Of a DNA stretch of 64,000 nucleotides, positions 25,904 to 38,550 are shown piece after piece. Within the stretch, counting starts at the first letter, position 1, and the number at the start of each line of letters is the position of its first letter. This DNA comes from Straminergon stramineum (lineage: Eukaryota > Streptophyta > Bryopsida > Hypnales > Calliergonaceae): contig OY987263.1 of assembly GCA_963920665.1 (NCBI GenBank), positions 40,645,218-40,709,217 on the forward strand, given 5' to 3'. The notes under the pieces were generated by a model. That model did no database searches. It saw only the letters and a list, made by a program, of their open reading frames with translations, and was not told where the DNA came from. Made by a program: the position numbers and the translations under genes.

Positions 25904-28270
25904 CCTGTGAGCCCTCAAATTGGCACTTGGAACTCAGGGTTTTCTTTTTTTTCGTTTTAGTCAGTATTTTAGCATAATTATATGCAAAAATGCATAAAAA
26001 GAGTGTTTGAGTGGTATTTGGTAGAAGTCCCTACCAATACAGTGAGGGGTCATCCTAGAAGTGTAGAGTATATAAAATACTCGAATTTCATACTTCTAAG
26101 TCCTAGTTGAGAGTCTGAGAGGTCGATTAAGTATTTCTGAGAGAACTAAGGGTTTGAGCATTAGCCAGTCCTAGTAGTTGTCCATGATAAACTAAGTCTT
26201 ACAATGGCATCTGACAAGCTGGCTAAGTCTATTTTAGGTCTAGAGAGTCTAGTATAGGTCACCATCCAATTCGTAAAGAATTTGGATTGGTAAGTTCTTA
26301 TTTGCAGATAACTTATAGAAGAATTATCCAATCTGCAATAAAAGTGATGGGAGAGCGACCGGAGTATGAAGAAAGGTGCTTTTATTCTAAAATCATGCCA
26401 AGAGCCGACATTGGAGCCGGTTGTTCCAAGATTCCCCAATACAAGAATAATTTCCCCCTCGAGCGGAAATTATAAGGGAATTGCTAATTTTAGCTTCCCT
26501 ATGAATAGTGCAAAGTGAAATGTAATGTTGCACTTTGGTTTTGGGAGTTTCCTAGAAGCTACCCAAAAAGTTTCGGAATTTTCCGAAACAATTACAATGA
26601 CTCCATGGGAAGTCAACTGCCTTTGAACATGGTCGTAAATTCCTAGGAATTACCCATGTTGCAGTAAAATCCCACTAAAAATTAGGATAGTGTGTTGTGT
26701 GCTAATAAAGCGTTCCACAAAGTTTGAAGACATTTTGACATTCCTAGGTACCAGAATCGGCAACGACAGTGGACTTTTGAAGAATTTACGACTTTACGGC
26801 GGATTGACCGGCGTACCAGGAGATGGCGGTGTCCAAATGACATGAATGAGGGGTCTTTTCTTACTCCCACAAACCTTCTAAGTAACCCTAGCTAGATAGT
26901 TTCCTCAAAAGAAACAAATTCCAAAAGATAGGGTTTTCACCTTTCTTTGGAGTTACCGTAAGTTGATTTTACACTTACAAAGGGCTAGGAAGAGGGGGGT
27001 AGGGGTTCTCCAAGGCTAATTTGGGTCTTCTAAACACAATGGCGCAATTGTTTTTCAATTTGGAGTTGTTCCCTAGAAGATAGGAGGGGTCCAGCAGTAG
27101 GTTTGACTTTTTTAGAGTAATTTGTGGTAATTCAAAGTTAATTTCGCAAATATCTTTTGGAAAATTGAAGATTGGATTTGGGTAAGACCTCTTTTCTTGC
27201 GTAACAATCCATCTTTTGTTTAAAGAAGGACAATTTAGAAATACTTTGGGTTAATTAGCAAAATATTTAGGTTAATTAGGGTTATTTTCGAAATATCTTT
27301 GGGAAAAGATCTTGGATTTGATTTAGCCAAGATTTATTAGCTAAATGGAGAGGGTTCTAGAGAATTCTTCCATTAAACAAAAATTATTTTGGAATTACAT
27401 TAGGGTAGTTTAGGAAATATCTCGGGATCAAAAGTAAATGTTTTTCCACCGACAACTTACCAGGGAGGGGCCTAGGGCGAGTATAAAAGGCCCTTCCCTC
27501 GAGGTTGTCGGTACCCTCACCCTCACCCTCACCCTCATTCTTATATCTAACCTTTGCTTTCGTGCTACTGGCATGGTCGGAGCACTGATCCAGGTCGAGA
27601 TCTGACCTAAGTTTCATTCTAATTCTTGATTTGCACACTTTGAAGGACGAGAGGGTCCCTTCAAAGTGATTTCTATTTGATTTCGTTAAGTTCTTGAGGC
27701 TAAGCCTCCATTTTCTTTGAATTGTGAGAGTTTTGGAAGGGATAGACCTCCAAACTCTAATTTCGTTTAAGATTTCTTGAATACTAACACATTGTGCTCA
27801 TTATAACAGAATTTGGTATTAATATACTTAAGGCGGTGAAGCTTGACTTTACCAAAAGTTTATTAAACCAACCCTTGCCCAAAATTCGTTGTATAACGAA
27901 GATTGGGACTTGAATTGCTAAAGTTTGGTTTAAACACTGTCATGCGTACCTCCTTTAGTGATTAAACTTGGATACTTGGAAATTTTAGAGAATTAATCTT
28001 TAAAGTTTGGTTTAAACACTGTCATGTGTACCTCCTTTAAAGATTGACTTTTAAAATACTAACATTTGATCAGTGACACCGTGTATACCTGGGGTTGCCC
28101 CTGCACGGCGAAGCTTTGACTTGGAAAGATTTGAAATTGACACTTGGGAAAATTTCCTTAGTGCATGCTTCGAAAAATGCTTTGCAAGAGTAGTAATTAG
28201 GAACATTTTAAGGTCCGAAAATTAGATTAGATAAAAATCCATAACCCGAAACACCAGAGCCGGTGTTATC
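25904..28270 (+). mobile_element. LTR-retroelement-like segment (putative)
   Basis: The stretch starting TGTGAGCCCTCAAATTGGC differs in texture from its flanks. A TATA box (TATAAAA, 27482-27488) is followed 25 bp later by a (CCCTCA)n microsatellite. A duplicated phrase, AAAGTTTGGTTTAAACACTG, occurs twice near 27920 and 28005. Promoter, leader and absence of coding match a long terminal repeat with leader. No primer-binding site, target duplication or second LTR could be confirmed, so this is tentative. Confidence 0.3.
27482..27488 (+). promoter_or_regulatory. Candidate TATA box
   Basis: TATAAAAGG sits in a locally GC-richer context just upstream of a pyrimidine-rich CCCTCA repeat, a plausible core promoter of the surrounding retroelement-like segment. 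Confidence 0.4.
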
Positions 28271-28289
28271 ATTCAACAGGGGTAAGGAC

Positions 28290-28583
28290 TGATCAGTTCA
28301 ACCAAAGAGAGGGAGCCAGCTGATCAGACGAGGAAGCCAGATCAACCAGGCACGGAGCCAGCTCAACCGGGCACTAGGAGCCAACGGGGAGCGGCCTCGG
28401 CCAATCCGGACGGGACACGTGGCAGTCGCGAGGAGTAAGGGAGGGCTGTGCAAAGTTCTAGTAACTGAGCAGGTCCAGCAGGCTGAGGAGTTCAAGCGGG
28501 GTTCAGCAATTGCATCATCTGTGGAAGTCCAGCAACTGAATTACGATTGGGAGTCCAGCAACTGGAACGGTAGATCAACTTAA
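28290..28583 (+). other. Open frame with repeated SQ(L/I)-type motifs, possibly gag-like
   Basis: A plus-strand frame, GC-richer than its surroundings, contains repeated SQLIRRGSQINQARSQLNRA-like units and a Gln/Glu-rich tail before a TAG. It has no clear start codon. It follows the LTR-like segment, so it may be a decayed gag start. I do not recognise it. Confidence 0.25.
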
Positions 28584-29180
28584 AATTTAAGGTAAAGTTC
28601 TTGAATGTTTGGAAATCTTGATAAAAAAAAACCTAACACTCTCAATAATTAGTGAGTACTCATAGGAACATCCACAACTCATAACACTCTCCTTCAAATG
28701 CTTAAAACACCAAAACAATGAGAGTTGAAGAAGTTGAAATGAAAGGTTAGAGACAAAAGGAAGAAGAAGAAGAAAAGGAATCTAGATAATTAATGAGGTG
28801 AGAATCGTTTGAATTTGATTTTATTCTAATTACTATTCACTAAGTTGTTGGTTAGTCATTGATTAGGATTTTTTTAGGAATTAGAAGGCTAGGCTTTGGT
28901 TAGGTTTTGTTTTGTTAGGCTTAATAAGACAAATGGATAAAGACAAAATGCCAACTAATATCTTTTGAAAGATTAGGAAATTACGAAATAATTAGGATTT
29001 ATTAGATTTGATTTGATTTAGTGGATTTAAAAGGTTTTGAGGTATTAAAATAATTTCTAATTATTTTAAATACAACCAAAATTAATAAAATCCCATAACC
29101 ATTAGTAGGAAAAGAAAAATTGAAATTAAAAAACAACATCGAACGAGATTTAATTTCAAATGGCGTGATGAATTAGCGAA

Positions 29181-29261
29181 ATGGAGGATGGAGCGGGATA
29201 CTACGAAACCATTCACCTCGTGATCCTCGAGGACGGTACGATCGATCACTTCATGGGAAAG
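29181..29261 (+). other. Isolated exon-like segment
   Basis: An ATG opens 27 codons, ending in GGAAAG followed by the donor GTACGT. It is markedly GC-richer than the AT-rich DNA on both sides, and stops lie just upstream in frame. It reads like a first coding exon (MEDGAGYYETIHLVILEDGT...). No downstream exon was recognised, so the gene is unknown. Confidence 0.3.
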
Positions 29262-30354
29262 GTACGTTAAAATTCTTATATTTCATTTCTTTTAATTTGA
29301 TTAAAATCTCACTTGACAAAAACCATTGAAACCTTTAGGAAAATTAGAAAAGAAAATTAACATTTAAAATTAAAATTGTTCGTTAGACTAAGAAATAATT
29401 AATGAATGAAATTTAACTCGTTAGACTTTTAAAAAACAAATTTCATTCATTAATAATTTCTTAAGGATTTAGTTTTTAGTGTTTTACCTTGTTGGAAAGG
29501 TAATTTCTGAATTTTCATAAAACCCTAAAAATACTAATTTTAGAATAGAAAATTTAGTTTACGATAGATTAGAAGATAATTAAAAAGAATTTCTAAAGAA
29601 TCTTTAAGGAATCATTTAAATAAGGAATCCATTAGGGAATCTTTTAAAGATTCCAGAACCTCTTTTCATTTAAAAAATACTTTAATTTTAAGTGAGAAAA
29701 GGTTGGATGAAGTTTGATTTCAATTTGGATGAAATTCTTTAATTAGTAGTCAAATTAGGTTTAGTCTTAAAATTAGGTAATTAACATAACTAAAAACTTA
29801 ACCCTAAAATTTAGATTTATTTCGAGTAGTTTTACTATTTTTAAATTGTGGATGAAGGTTGTGACGTAGTTTAGGGATTAATATTTCATCCATTCATTTC
29901 TTTTATTAGGAAAGTCAGAATTTAACTTGCTTTACCATTTTGGAAAGGGCAATTTACATTCTACAATTTAGGTTAGATTGATGTTAGTTTGGATTTATCT
30001 TTTGATTAGTTATTTGATTTAGTTAACCATAGCTTTAAAATTAGGATTTAAATGATTTAAGTTCTATTTGGATATTTAAAAACAAAGTGTCCATTGCTTG
30101 GAAGGCGCGAATTGAACTTAGATTAAGAACACCCTAAAGAAATTGATTTAACCAGCCGTTAGAACCCGTGTGTACGTTTTAACTCAAAGGGTGGGGTTTA
30201 AAACACTCACACCATGTCCATGTGCAAACATGCCCGTTACTTTCACAGGTAACTTCATCAAACCATCAAGTGTTTTGGTTTTCCTTGCAAGTGCCGGGCA
30301 TGCAGTTTTCGAATGGTCCATTTTTTCATGAATAATAGACAATGATTGAGATGG

Positions 30355-31800
30355 TCAGAGCACGGATAAGATCCTACTACGATAGTACACATGACGACAT
30401 GCCTCTTGCTGAAATACGTGCTTGTTGTAACGACGTTGAATCCGGTTGTAGTCTTCCGTTAACGGCACAAATGTAGCCTGTAATTGATGTAAGTTGTCAC
30501 AAATGCTACATCTTGCAAATGCGTCTCCTCTTGCTTTGATGCTATAGTCGGAGAAGTGCTTTGTCCTGATTTTACTGAAGCTGGATGTGATACTATTGGT
30601 AACCCAGATTCCACATTCACCTACAAGGAATGCAACCACAAACTTCATTCAAAAAGTGAACACCCTTGTGCAAGAATGTAATCAATTAGGGATGTAGATG
30701 GTCTTCTTTCAAATGTTGAAATGTCCTAGGCATTTCTTCTTATCATCCATCCAAATATGTATGGAACATAGGGTGCTACTTTTACCTCATTGAGTGTTGC
30801 CAAGAACTGTTTCCATTCTGTACCAATAGGGAGAATTTTGACGTTGGTTTTCTCGCCTGTGGGTAGAGTACATTCTAGATGGGGCATGTGGTCTGCCTTT
30901 GCTTCCAGCAACGATCGCAAAGTTTCTACTACTTAAATAGTGGCAGCCCGAGCCTTGAATTGATTTGAATTGCCGTGTGGAGCACCTCTCTCATTATTCT
31001 TTGCTTTTGCTGCATATCTCTGAAAAGTATGCTTGCTGATGTTGTGAACAATCCTCCATCCAAGGGGACAGATATCCACACCCTCCACCGTGACAAGCAT
31101 GGTTCCAGAATGTGCTTCTCTATGCATCACTTTGTGAACGTCCAAATTTTTGGAAGACCGGACTTGAAAGGTCTATAGATGCATTTCGCTCCGAAGTGCC
31201 TTAACGGTGAGGGGGTTGAATTTCCTAGTGCAATTTTGGTGGCAGCAGTCTTCTGAATATACCTTTAAGATGGATTCATCGGACAATAGTTGAGTCCTTT
31301 TGTTAGCTACAGGGGTAGTACGAGTTTTGCTATCATAATAGTACTTTCGTTTGCCCTTACTTTTACGATTAGCCTCCAATTCTCTGTTTAAGGCATCATG
31401 CTTGCAACCATGGTCGTAGACACTTACGTACCCGGTTTCACCATCATGAAATAAGCGACGAGTTGGCCAATATAAACATGTATCCCCAATATTAGGGTCC
31501 TCGTTGTACACTTGCAGCACTATGATGCCAACATCATCGAGACCCAACCTCCTTTCCCCGTCGATACATGCATTTGGATTTGCATTGATTATAACGGCTT
31601 CCGCAAAATCAGAATTATTAGCATGCCTCGCAATGAGCACCTTTCCGGACCACCTGTCGCGACCAATGCCCTTACAATCAGGAATGGGACTAGTGTTGAC
31701 GCCGTCAACAGAGGGTGTTTCGGAATCCAAATCCTCCTCATGTTGCAGCCGGCCCTGCGCATGGCAAACACTGCGACTGTCATCTCTTAAATGGGGTATT
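30355..31800 (-). pseudogene. Degenerate DNA-transposase-like gene
   Basis: Minus-strand frames in order resemble a eukaryotic transposase family with a cysteine-rich N-terminal part. The first runs from about 31800 to 31173 with CCHQNCTRKFNPLTVKALR near its end. After an in-frame TAG (31175-31173) it continues through DICPLGWRIVHNISKHTFQR to a TAA at 30935. It then continues with LECTLPTGEKTN to a TAG at 30728. A different frame at 30648-30355 holds FARCSICDNLHQLQ and a YNRIQRRYNKH helix, after a possible acceptor. The catalytic DDE core is not visible. With three stops and a frame change, it is a broken relic. Family name not assignable with confidence. Confidence 0.55.
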
Positions 31801-32275
31801 ACAAATCATTGAAAAATTTATTGATGAAAGAAATAGCTGCCGTGCAAAGACTCAATGTCTGTCAATTTGATTTGGGAATACCTCATCTTCATCATTGGAT
31901 GAAGAGATCAACATTTCGTGCGGGAGATCAGAGAGGAAACAGTGAAGCGACGAGATCGCTGTCGGACGAAGATGCGAATCCTACGAGACAATAGGCAAGC
32001 ATGTAACTGTATGCCCTTCTATGCATGAATCGAGGATACATGTTCATCCATGATGCTTCGAATGAGAGCATTCCAAGTCTTGGTATATGCTTTGGTTGGC
32101 TTCTGGAAGTGCGGCTTGAAGCAGCCAATAATGATCAAAATCATTCCGTTGTACAGAGCACGCAATATGCCATGCAATCACCATTCCGTAGCAGGTGAGA
32201 ATAGAGAAAAACAAGAGAGAATTGGAAACTAATTTCTATAATCGTAAAGAAAGAAATATACCACTTTCGCGGAGT

Positions 32276-32875
32276 TCAGACCACGCGATCTGAAGTCAGA
32301 AATGATTCTCCAGTAAATTAGAGTAAGTGGTCAATGTGCAAGGACTGGATATTGCAAGGGGTAATGGATTGATTCATGACCAAAACTAAGTCCAGACTGC
32401 ACGGTTTGAATCATTCAGATGGTGATCGAGACATAGGGAGGACAAGCGTTTAGGGTTCAAATCACGTGGCCTGTTCTTATTTATGGCTGTATCGAAATGC
32501 TAAATCACTATTCCAAGGATCAGACCGTGCGCCCTAAATCTGAGGATAGATCCATGCGTGGATTCACTTTCATCCTTGCACAGATCTGACCGCGTAGTTT
32601 GAAGTGATTTCCTATTAGGGCTCTGGAATTCATGAAAGGAATCAGTTGTCGGGGATGGATCTTATGAACCTCGATATGCTCTTTTCAGGAAACTGCCTGC
32701 ACGATTCAGATCGCGCGGTCTAATGCCAACAAAGTTCTTATCGTGCCGTCTGATCTGATTATCCATTACATCACCCATTCGAACACCACAGCGACTTCCA
32801 AACCTTAGGAACGGACCTGAAGAACTTGGTTCGCTTCGAAGAACCTCCTTGTAAGGTTCAGATCGCACAGTTTGA
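32276..32875. repeat. Cluster of degenerate 18-24 bp palindromes (first cluster)
   Basis: Copies related to TCAGACCGCGCGGTCTGA occur near 32276, 32393, 32457, 32518, 32585, 32703, 32735 and 32857. Each keeps the half-sites CAGAYC and GRTCTGA or close variants, with changes concentrated at CpG positions. No gene is recognisable here. The 60-120 bp spacing recalls the array near 45 kb. Confidence 0.7.
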
Positions 32876-32879
32876 TCCT

Positions 32880-35060
32880 AGCAGAGACCTTTAGGCATGA
32901 CCTACATCAAAATTGTGAAATGTGAATTTCTCCACTGCTCTATATCCGTGAAATTGTTGGTCAAATTTTAGAAATACTGTTGTCCTCGTCCTACTTGCTG
33001 ATAGAAAGGATCCACATTCGTCCTCCATGGCACGGTAGATGTGACAATAGCACGAAACCATTCATAGAAACATCTGCTCCAACGAAACCGGCACAGAGAC
33101 GTCGATATGTAGGACAGTCAAACAATCGTCTCTCACAAAAATCACGAGATGCATGACCGACATGCCCAGATCAGCTACTTGTCCCCATGAACAAATGCCA
33201 CATAACGTGATATTCAGTGCTCTTACCTCACTCCATTTAGCTTCCAAAGGATGTTCACAATAAAAACGTATTTCTTAGTTCAGCGACTACTGCATGCTAC
33301 CATCGCCAATGTGCTTCCCACTCGTTGGCATTGACTAATTAATTTTGAACGACATGGCAGCAACAACCTATGGAAAGAATCACATTTTCAATGACAGGCA
33401 TGCTTGCCCAACCTAAACCCCCGTGTAACACACATCCTCAATTCAAAGTGGGTATCTGTCTCCAGACCTTCCACACTTGCTCACTCACGTACGTATTGTC
33501 ATTCACTTGCCTTGAAGTTGGATTTCAACTGCAATATGCATTTTCGATCGTTGAATACATACTGGAGTGCACGGGAAAAGAAAACTTGATTTGTAATGTG
33601 GCCTACATTGACAAGATAGTAACGACTACCAAAGGAGGCCACTCCTACGGCAAGCATTAAAGAAGGCGAAAATCGGAAAAAAAGAGAAATGACTTACCGG
33701 ATTCACGACGACCGAGATTCACTGAGAGAGGTAACAGAATGTGCAGTTCGTAGATGGCCGCTTCCACGCTGATGACCCTTGCTTAGCTGGTGCGCAAGGA
33801 GATCGCTGCATATGCACGAAAGTATCCTTTGCATGGACCATGACGAGCGACGAAATTCAGAGAATGGACTACACAAAATCGATTGTGGAGAAGGGATGGG
33901 GGACAATGCACTTTTTGGACTGAGCGGGATACTACGGGAAGGGTGGAACTTGGCGCAAAATGCTGACCTTGGCTTTAGGCGCTCATGTGATACATTCAAA
34001 GGAACTACTTCCATACACTTGCGGCTTCAGAGCCGACTTCAACTGCCCCCGCTCATCGGCAGAAGTCGGTTCGCGAGCCTGTGCTCCAAAGCTCCTGCAA
34101 ACTGAGAGAGCGAGAGGCGTTGCCAGCCGCGCCTTCAGAGGACACTACTGACGGACCTCTTGACGCGCAACAGTGAGCTTCAAAACTTGGTCGATACCAC
34201 CTCCTTCTGACCCCACTAGGAAATCATTTCATCCGCAAGAGGCGGCTCCAGCCCACAGCCGCATGTGGGGAACACTACTAACAGTTGCATTGATTTCCCT
34301 CGAACGTTCAACAGTTTTGGATTCACAGTATGAAGATTGCAGGTCCAATGCATTGAAGTTCCTGTATTACTGGTACTGTAGTGCAAAGTGGGTCGTAAAT
34401 ATGATGATAAGAGCTTCGTAATTGTGCTCATGGTGCCTAAACATTTGTGTTGTAGGAGGGATTGCAATAGAAATATGGGACCTCTCCTTCGGATGTTGGA
34501 ATTTCTAAAAACTATTAGCAATTCTTTTTTGTTTCATATATATTAGAACCAAGAGGTTATTAGTATACATTTGTAATATGGAAATTTGATTCCTAGAGTG
34601 AAATTGGGCACTTCTATTAAAATGTTGTGGAATTCCCCATGTCATTATGTAGTACATAATGTATTGTATTGGCAAGTGGAAATGTGCTAAACCTTCATTT
34701 GATAGTACTAAAATCCCAAGTTTTGAAGTCTTCTAATCGTGATTGCAATAAAAAAAATTAAGTACTCTAGAACCTTCTGCATGGACAACTAAACAAGATT
34801 TCTTGTCAAACTTACAAATTCTCTATTCATGAAGCATAGCAATGGTTGGAAATGAAAACACATCCCTTACAAATTAAAAGAAGGAGATGCCTTGGGTATG
34901 AGTGAATGCCACAAGCATGAATTTATGGCATAGATGTTCAATGGCATCAACTCATACAAATGCAAATGCAACATCGATAAATTGGACTACACATGTGCAT
35001 TGTTCTCATCACATTTTGTTCCAAATAGTGTTATGTATATCAAAACCTGTTCATTCAACC
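32880..35060. other. No gene recognised; possible upstream region of the transposase
   Basis: Mixed composition. A minus-strand frame (34014-33703) ends at a donor-like GTAAGT near 33700 and could be an upstream exon or leader of the minus-strand transposase, but nothing in it is recognisable. 34430-35060 is AT-rich and featureless. Confidence 0.3.
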
Positions 35061-38000
35061 TCAACGATGTCGGTCTAAGTGTGGACGGGGCACAAGGTTT
35101 GCCAAGTTTGCTTGAGCTTTGTTGAGCCTACTACGGACGTCCTTGAAAATATCTATATCCAGTCGAATGGCAAGAGAATCTCTATGAAGACGTTTTGTCC
35201 CTTGTTCGTCGTTCTGGAAGGGAAGTGACATAAGTATATATTGAAATGTGTACTTAAGAATAGGCACTCTGAAATGAATAAGCACTTGGAAAAGAGCTAT
35301 TGAAACCCACATTACTTAGAATTTTAAAAATTTTCTTAAAGTAGTACAACATTGTTGTGTCCTTCAAAAATTGCTCTGTACATACTCATATGAATTCTAG
35401 CTTCCCTCAATGGCTAGTACTACACACAGATAGAATTATTGTTATTTGAAGAGGCGATTGTTCTTGACAAACTTGAATCAGTTGCAGCAGTAGGCGACCA
35501 TTCTTGGAAATAGATAGATTCTCAACATCCTCAAATTCTTCCATGAGAGCCCTAGATGCAATTACAAGATTCAGCATATCGAAAGAAAACATTACAATAT
35601 ATGACTATACAATCGTTTCCAAGTAATGACAAAACCCACGTACTCTAAAATCACATTAAAACAAATTCACTTAATTACAAGCCACATAAGCTTACCTTAT
35701 GAATGATAGGCAGAACAAGTATTTTGCCCTATTACAATTAGCCCAAAAATTTGGAGTTTTTGCCATACAAAGACAATTGAATGAAAAGCAATAAGCAATT
35801 GAAATTTCATTTTTCTAGAAAAGTATGCATTTATTATGAATTATTGAATTGTGCTTACCAATTGGTCCAATAGGGTCTGTAGACTATCCTAGCACAAGCA
35901 AAAATTGTATGTGTAATGGCCATTCTACCACCTAAAGCATTCAGAATATTTCCTAACATGGCCAAAATATGGAGAATTATAAAAATCACTTGCTTTGATG
36001 AATTCACACTGAAAAGAGAAAAGTTATTTAAATAGACAATAATGATTGCATCACCAACATCCTAGCCATTGATATCTATGACTAACCAACTTAATGTACT
36101 CCCACTCTTATTTATTACATAAAGATTGCCATGGGTTCATGTGAGACTATAATCAATCATTTCCTAGGTGCCTATCATGCATGGTTTAGGGTTTAATAGA
36201 TAAGTTCATCTTAGTTCACATTGCATAGAAGAAATGCTTACCATTACAATGAATTATGCAATAAATGAAAGTTAGAATGTAGATTATACTAAGGCCCACA
36301 ATCAATTCACGAACTATGTAGACCTCTAAACATTGAATTTTGTTGTACAAGGTGTGGATAGCTCTTACCATGCTTCATTGTATACAATTTGTAAAAATCC
36401 GTGAGGGTTCCAATATTTGATTGAGGAAGGGGAACTCTATGAAGCAAGGTTTCCTCTCTACTACAAAACTTTTTCTAGTTGCAAGAGGATGCAATTGGTC
36501 CTTCATTTTACTATAAATGAAGGACCCTAATCTGGAATACTATTTTTCGTTTCAAAGAAATTGTATGCAAGTTACATTTTAATCTTCTAGAGCTTGATTT
36601 TTTTTTTTTAAAAGTGTACCAATCGTGTTTTATAATAGGAGGTAAGGAGCTAACCTCAAGTTCGTGCAATCCTTGCCATGAATGATGTGGACGTATTCTT
36701 CCATCATAGCCCAAACTTGCCGAATTGCCTCATCAAATTGTGCTCCCTATGTGATGCTGGTTTTGTTTTGCAATAAACACATTGCTCGACCTGCATTAGC
36801 AAAGAGAAAAAAAAAATTCATAAAATGTCCTCAATTTATCATCCAAGTTCAATTGCTCCATACCATGTGTCATTCAAAGGACATCCAAAAAAAATCTAAT
36901 ATTGCACTTTAGAATTGTCATTGGTAAAGAATTATGGCAATCTCAAATTCAAAACAACAAAGCATGTTCTCTAATGAATTCAATCTATGATTCTTTTGGG
37001 AACAACAGTGCCCAACTCTTACTCACCCATCTTGCAAATTTCGAAACGACCTGTAGATGTATCACAGTGGGAATAGCAGGCAAAGCAGTACAATTTATAG
37101 CCTTGCCAGAAATCTTCAGCCCTGTTTCAAGAAACCAGAAATCAATCCCAGTGCAATAGTAAAAGCCATTGTTTACTGCACTTCACAAATAATTGAATGA
37201 AACTACAAGAAAGGGAAAAGGTCGTAAAGTAGCATATTGGAAATTAGAAATGAATGTAAAGGCAAAAATGAAATTACACACCCGAATTCCTCATTGTCTA
37301 GAATATTTTTGACTTCCTCTAAGCACTTGCTGAAGCTTGCACTTGCCATTAAGTCTTCCTCGAGTTTGACCTCACCGAATACAGAAGTGAAATCTGCCTA
37401 AGAACATTGCAAGTTGCTATTTCACTACACCAAAGGACATGCAGAGTACTCCAAATAATCCTCTCTTGTACCACATTAAATAAAAAAGGGTCAATTCAAG
37501 TGGAGTCGTTATTTTTAGGCATGAAATGTGTTTTTATAGGAGTATTGAAAAAAACTCCTCTTGGGGTGGGGAAACATGTACTATTTCCATGTATTGAAAA
37601 TAGTACCGAAACAATCAATGCAACTTCAACATGCCAGAAAAATAAATTTCAATGAGAGTTTATTAAAAATATTAAAATTTCTGCCAAAGACAAAAATGGT
37701 AAAGCGGGCCACTAAGGCCATTTTAAAGGTACAATGACGCAAATCATGTTGTGGATGGGTCCACTACCATTTGGAAATGGTTCATTCATCATTTTAGTTG
37801 TAGCCTACGAACAAATGTTAAAAAAGTCTTATGGAATCAAGGTACATCCCTTGCCTTCCCCTAAGTGGTGAAGGGCAAATTCATCGCACCTATTCAAACT
37901 CCAATTACTAGGCCAAGGAATCTTCTTGTTCATCTCTGTAATAGTCTCAAATTACAACTACTGACAATTTCTTTTCATGCCCTACATCTCCATTTGTGCA

Positions 38001-38550
38001 AAGCTAGAGAGTGCATTCAATTCTGACTACTTCGGTTTAGGGTTCTCATTTTCTTCGCTTCACTACACATGCACGATTTTCGTTGATTTCTTCCTTTTCG
38101 TTAAACAAACAAAATAGAATTTCATTGCAGAGAGTGACAGAACAAAACCCAGCAGCTTCCATAATACTCGGTTACAAACTAGGTTCTTTGGGACTAGTTC
38201 TACAGTCTCCATGCACTAGAGTTAGCTCTTCCCAAGATTGTACAGTTTAACTAAACGTTCTGGGGTTCTGTTTTCTCCTCTTGGAGTCTCTTGCTGGGTG
38301 TTCACTAGGCCTTTTAGTTCGATTGCCATTGTTCTCAGAAAATGTCAGAAATGTCCACTGGGAATTCTTCCCTTGGTTCGCAGGACCTTTTCTTCTATCA
38401 ATGGAAATTGTCCATATATTTCAGAAAAAAACTCACCAACCCATTAGCCAGAATTGGCCTAGCAGGGGAGCATAGGTAGCAAACGAGTATCGTGGATGCC
38501 GAAAATAGTACCCCCATAAGCAGAATGACAGATGTGCTCCTTTGCGACAT
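35061..38550 (-). CDS. Unrecognised gene, signal-anchor protein of about 264 residues
   Basis: Exons on the minus strand, in order: 38550-38437, 37397-37282, 37121-37027, 36790-36655, 36436-36369, a candidate 34-nt exon 35644-35611, 35551-35473 and 35213-35061 (TGA). Acceptors, donors and phases agree throughout, which is strong evidence for a real gene. Exon 1 encodes MSQRSTS then a hydrophobic helix (VILLMGVLFSASTILVCYL), a signal peptide or anchor. Later parts are a charged helix, a cysteine-containing stretch (GYKLYCFACYSHC), an amphipathic helix (FDEAIRQVWAMMEEYVHII), then VPLPQSNIGTLTDFYKLYT and a charged, leucine-rich C-terminus. An in-frame TAG lies in exon 4 (36749-36747), 30 codons before its donor. 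I do not recognise the family. It is either a gene with one nonsense change or one where UAG is read. Confidence 0.55.
35690..36215. mobile_element. Degenerate MITE, copy E2, inside the minus-strand gene
   Basis: About 520 bp aligned with 10550-11050, sharing GCCATACAAAGACA, GGTCTGTAGACTATCC-like and ATTTCCTAGGTGCCTATCAT. Its ends have decayed. It lies in an intron of the minus-strand signal-anchor gene. Confidence 0.6.

Noticed and set aside
25904..28270. Full LTR retrotransposon
   Set aside because: No second LTR, primer-binding site, polypurine tract or pol frame could be found, so only a tentative LTR-like segment is listed.
33924..33938. 15-bp identity GAGCGGGATACTACG with 29191-29205
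   Set aside because: The match does not extend on either side, so no shared element can be claimed.
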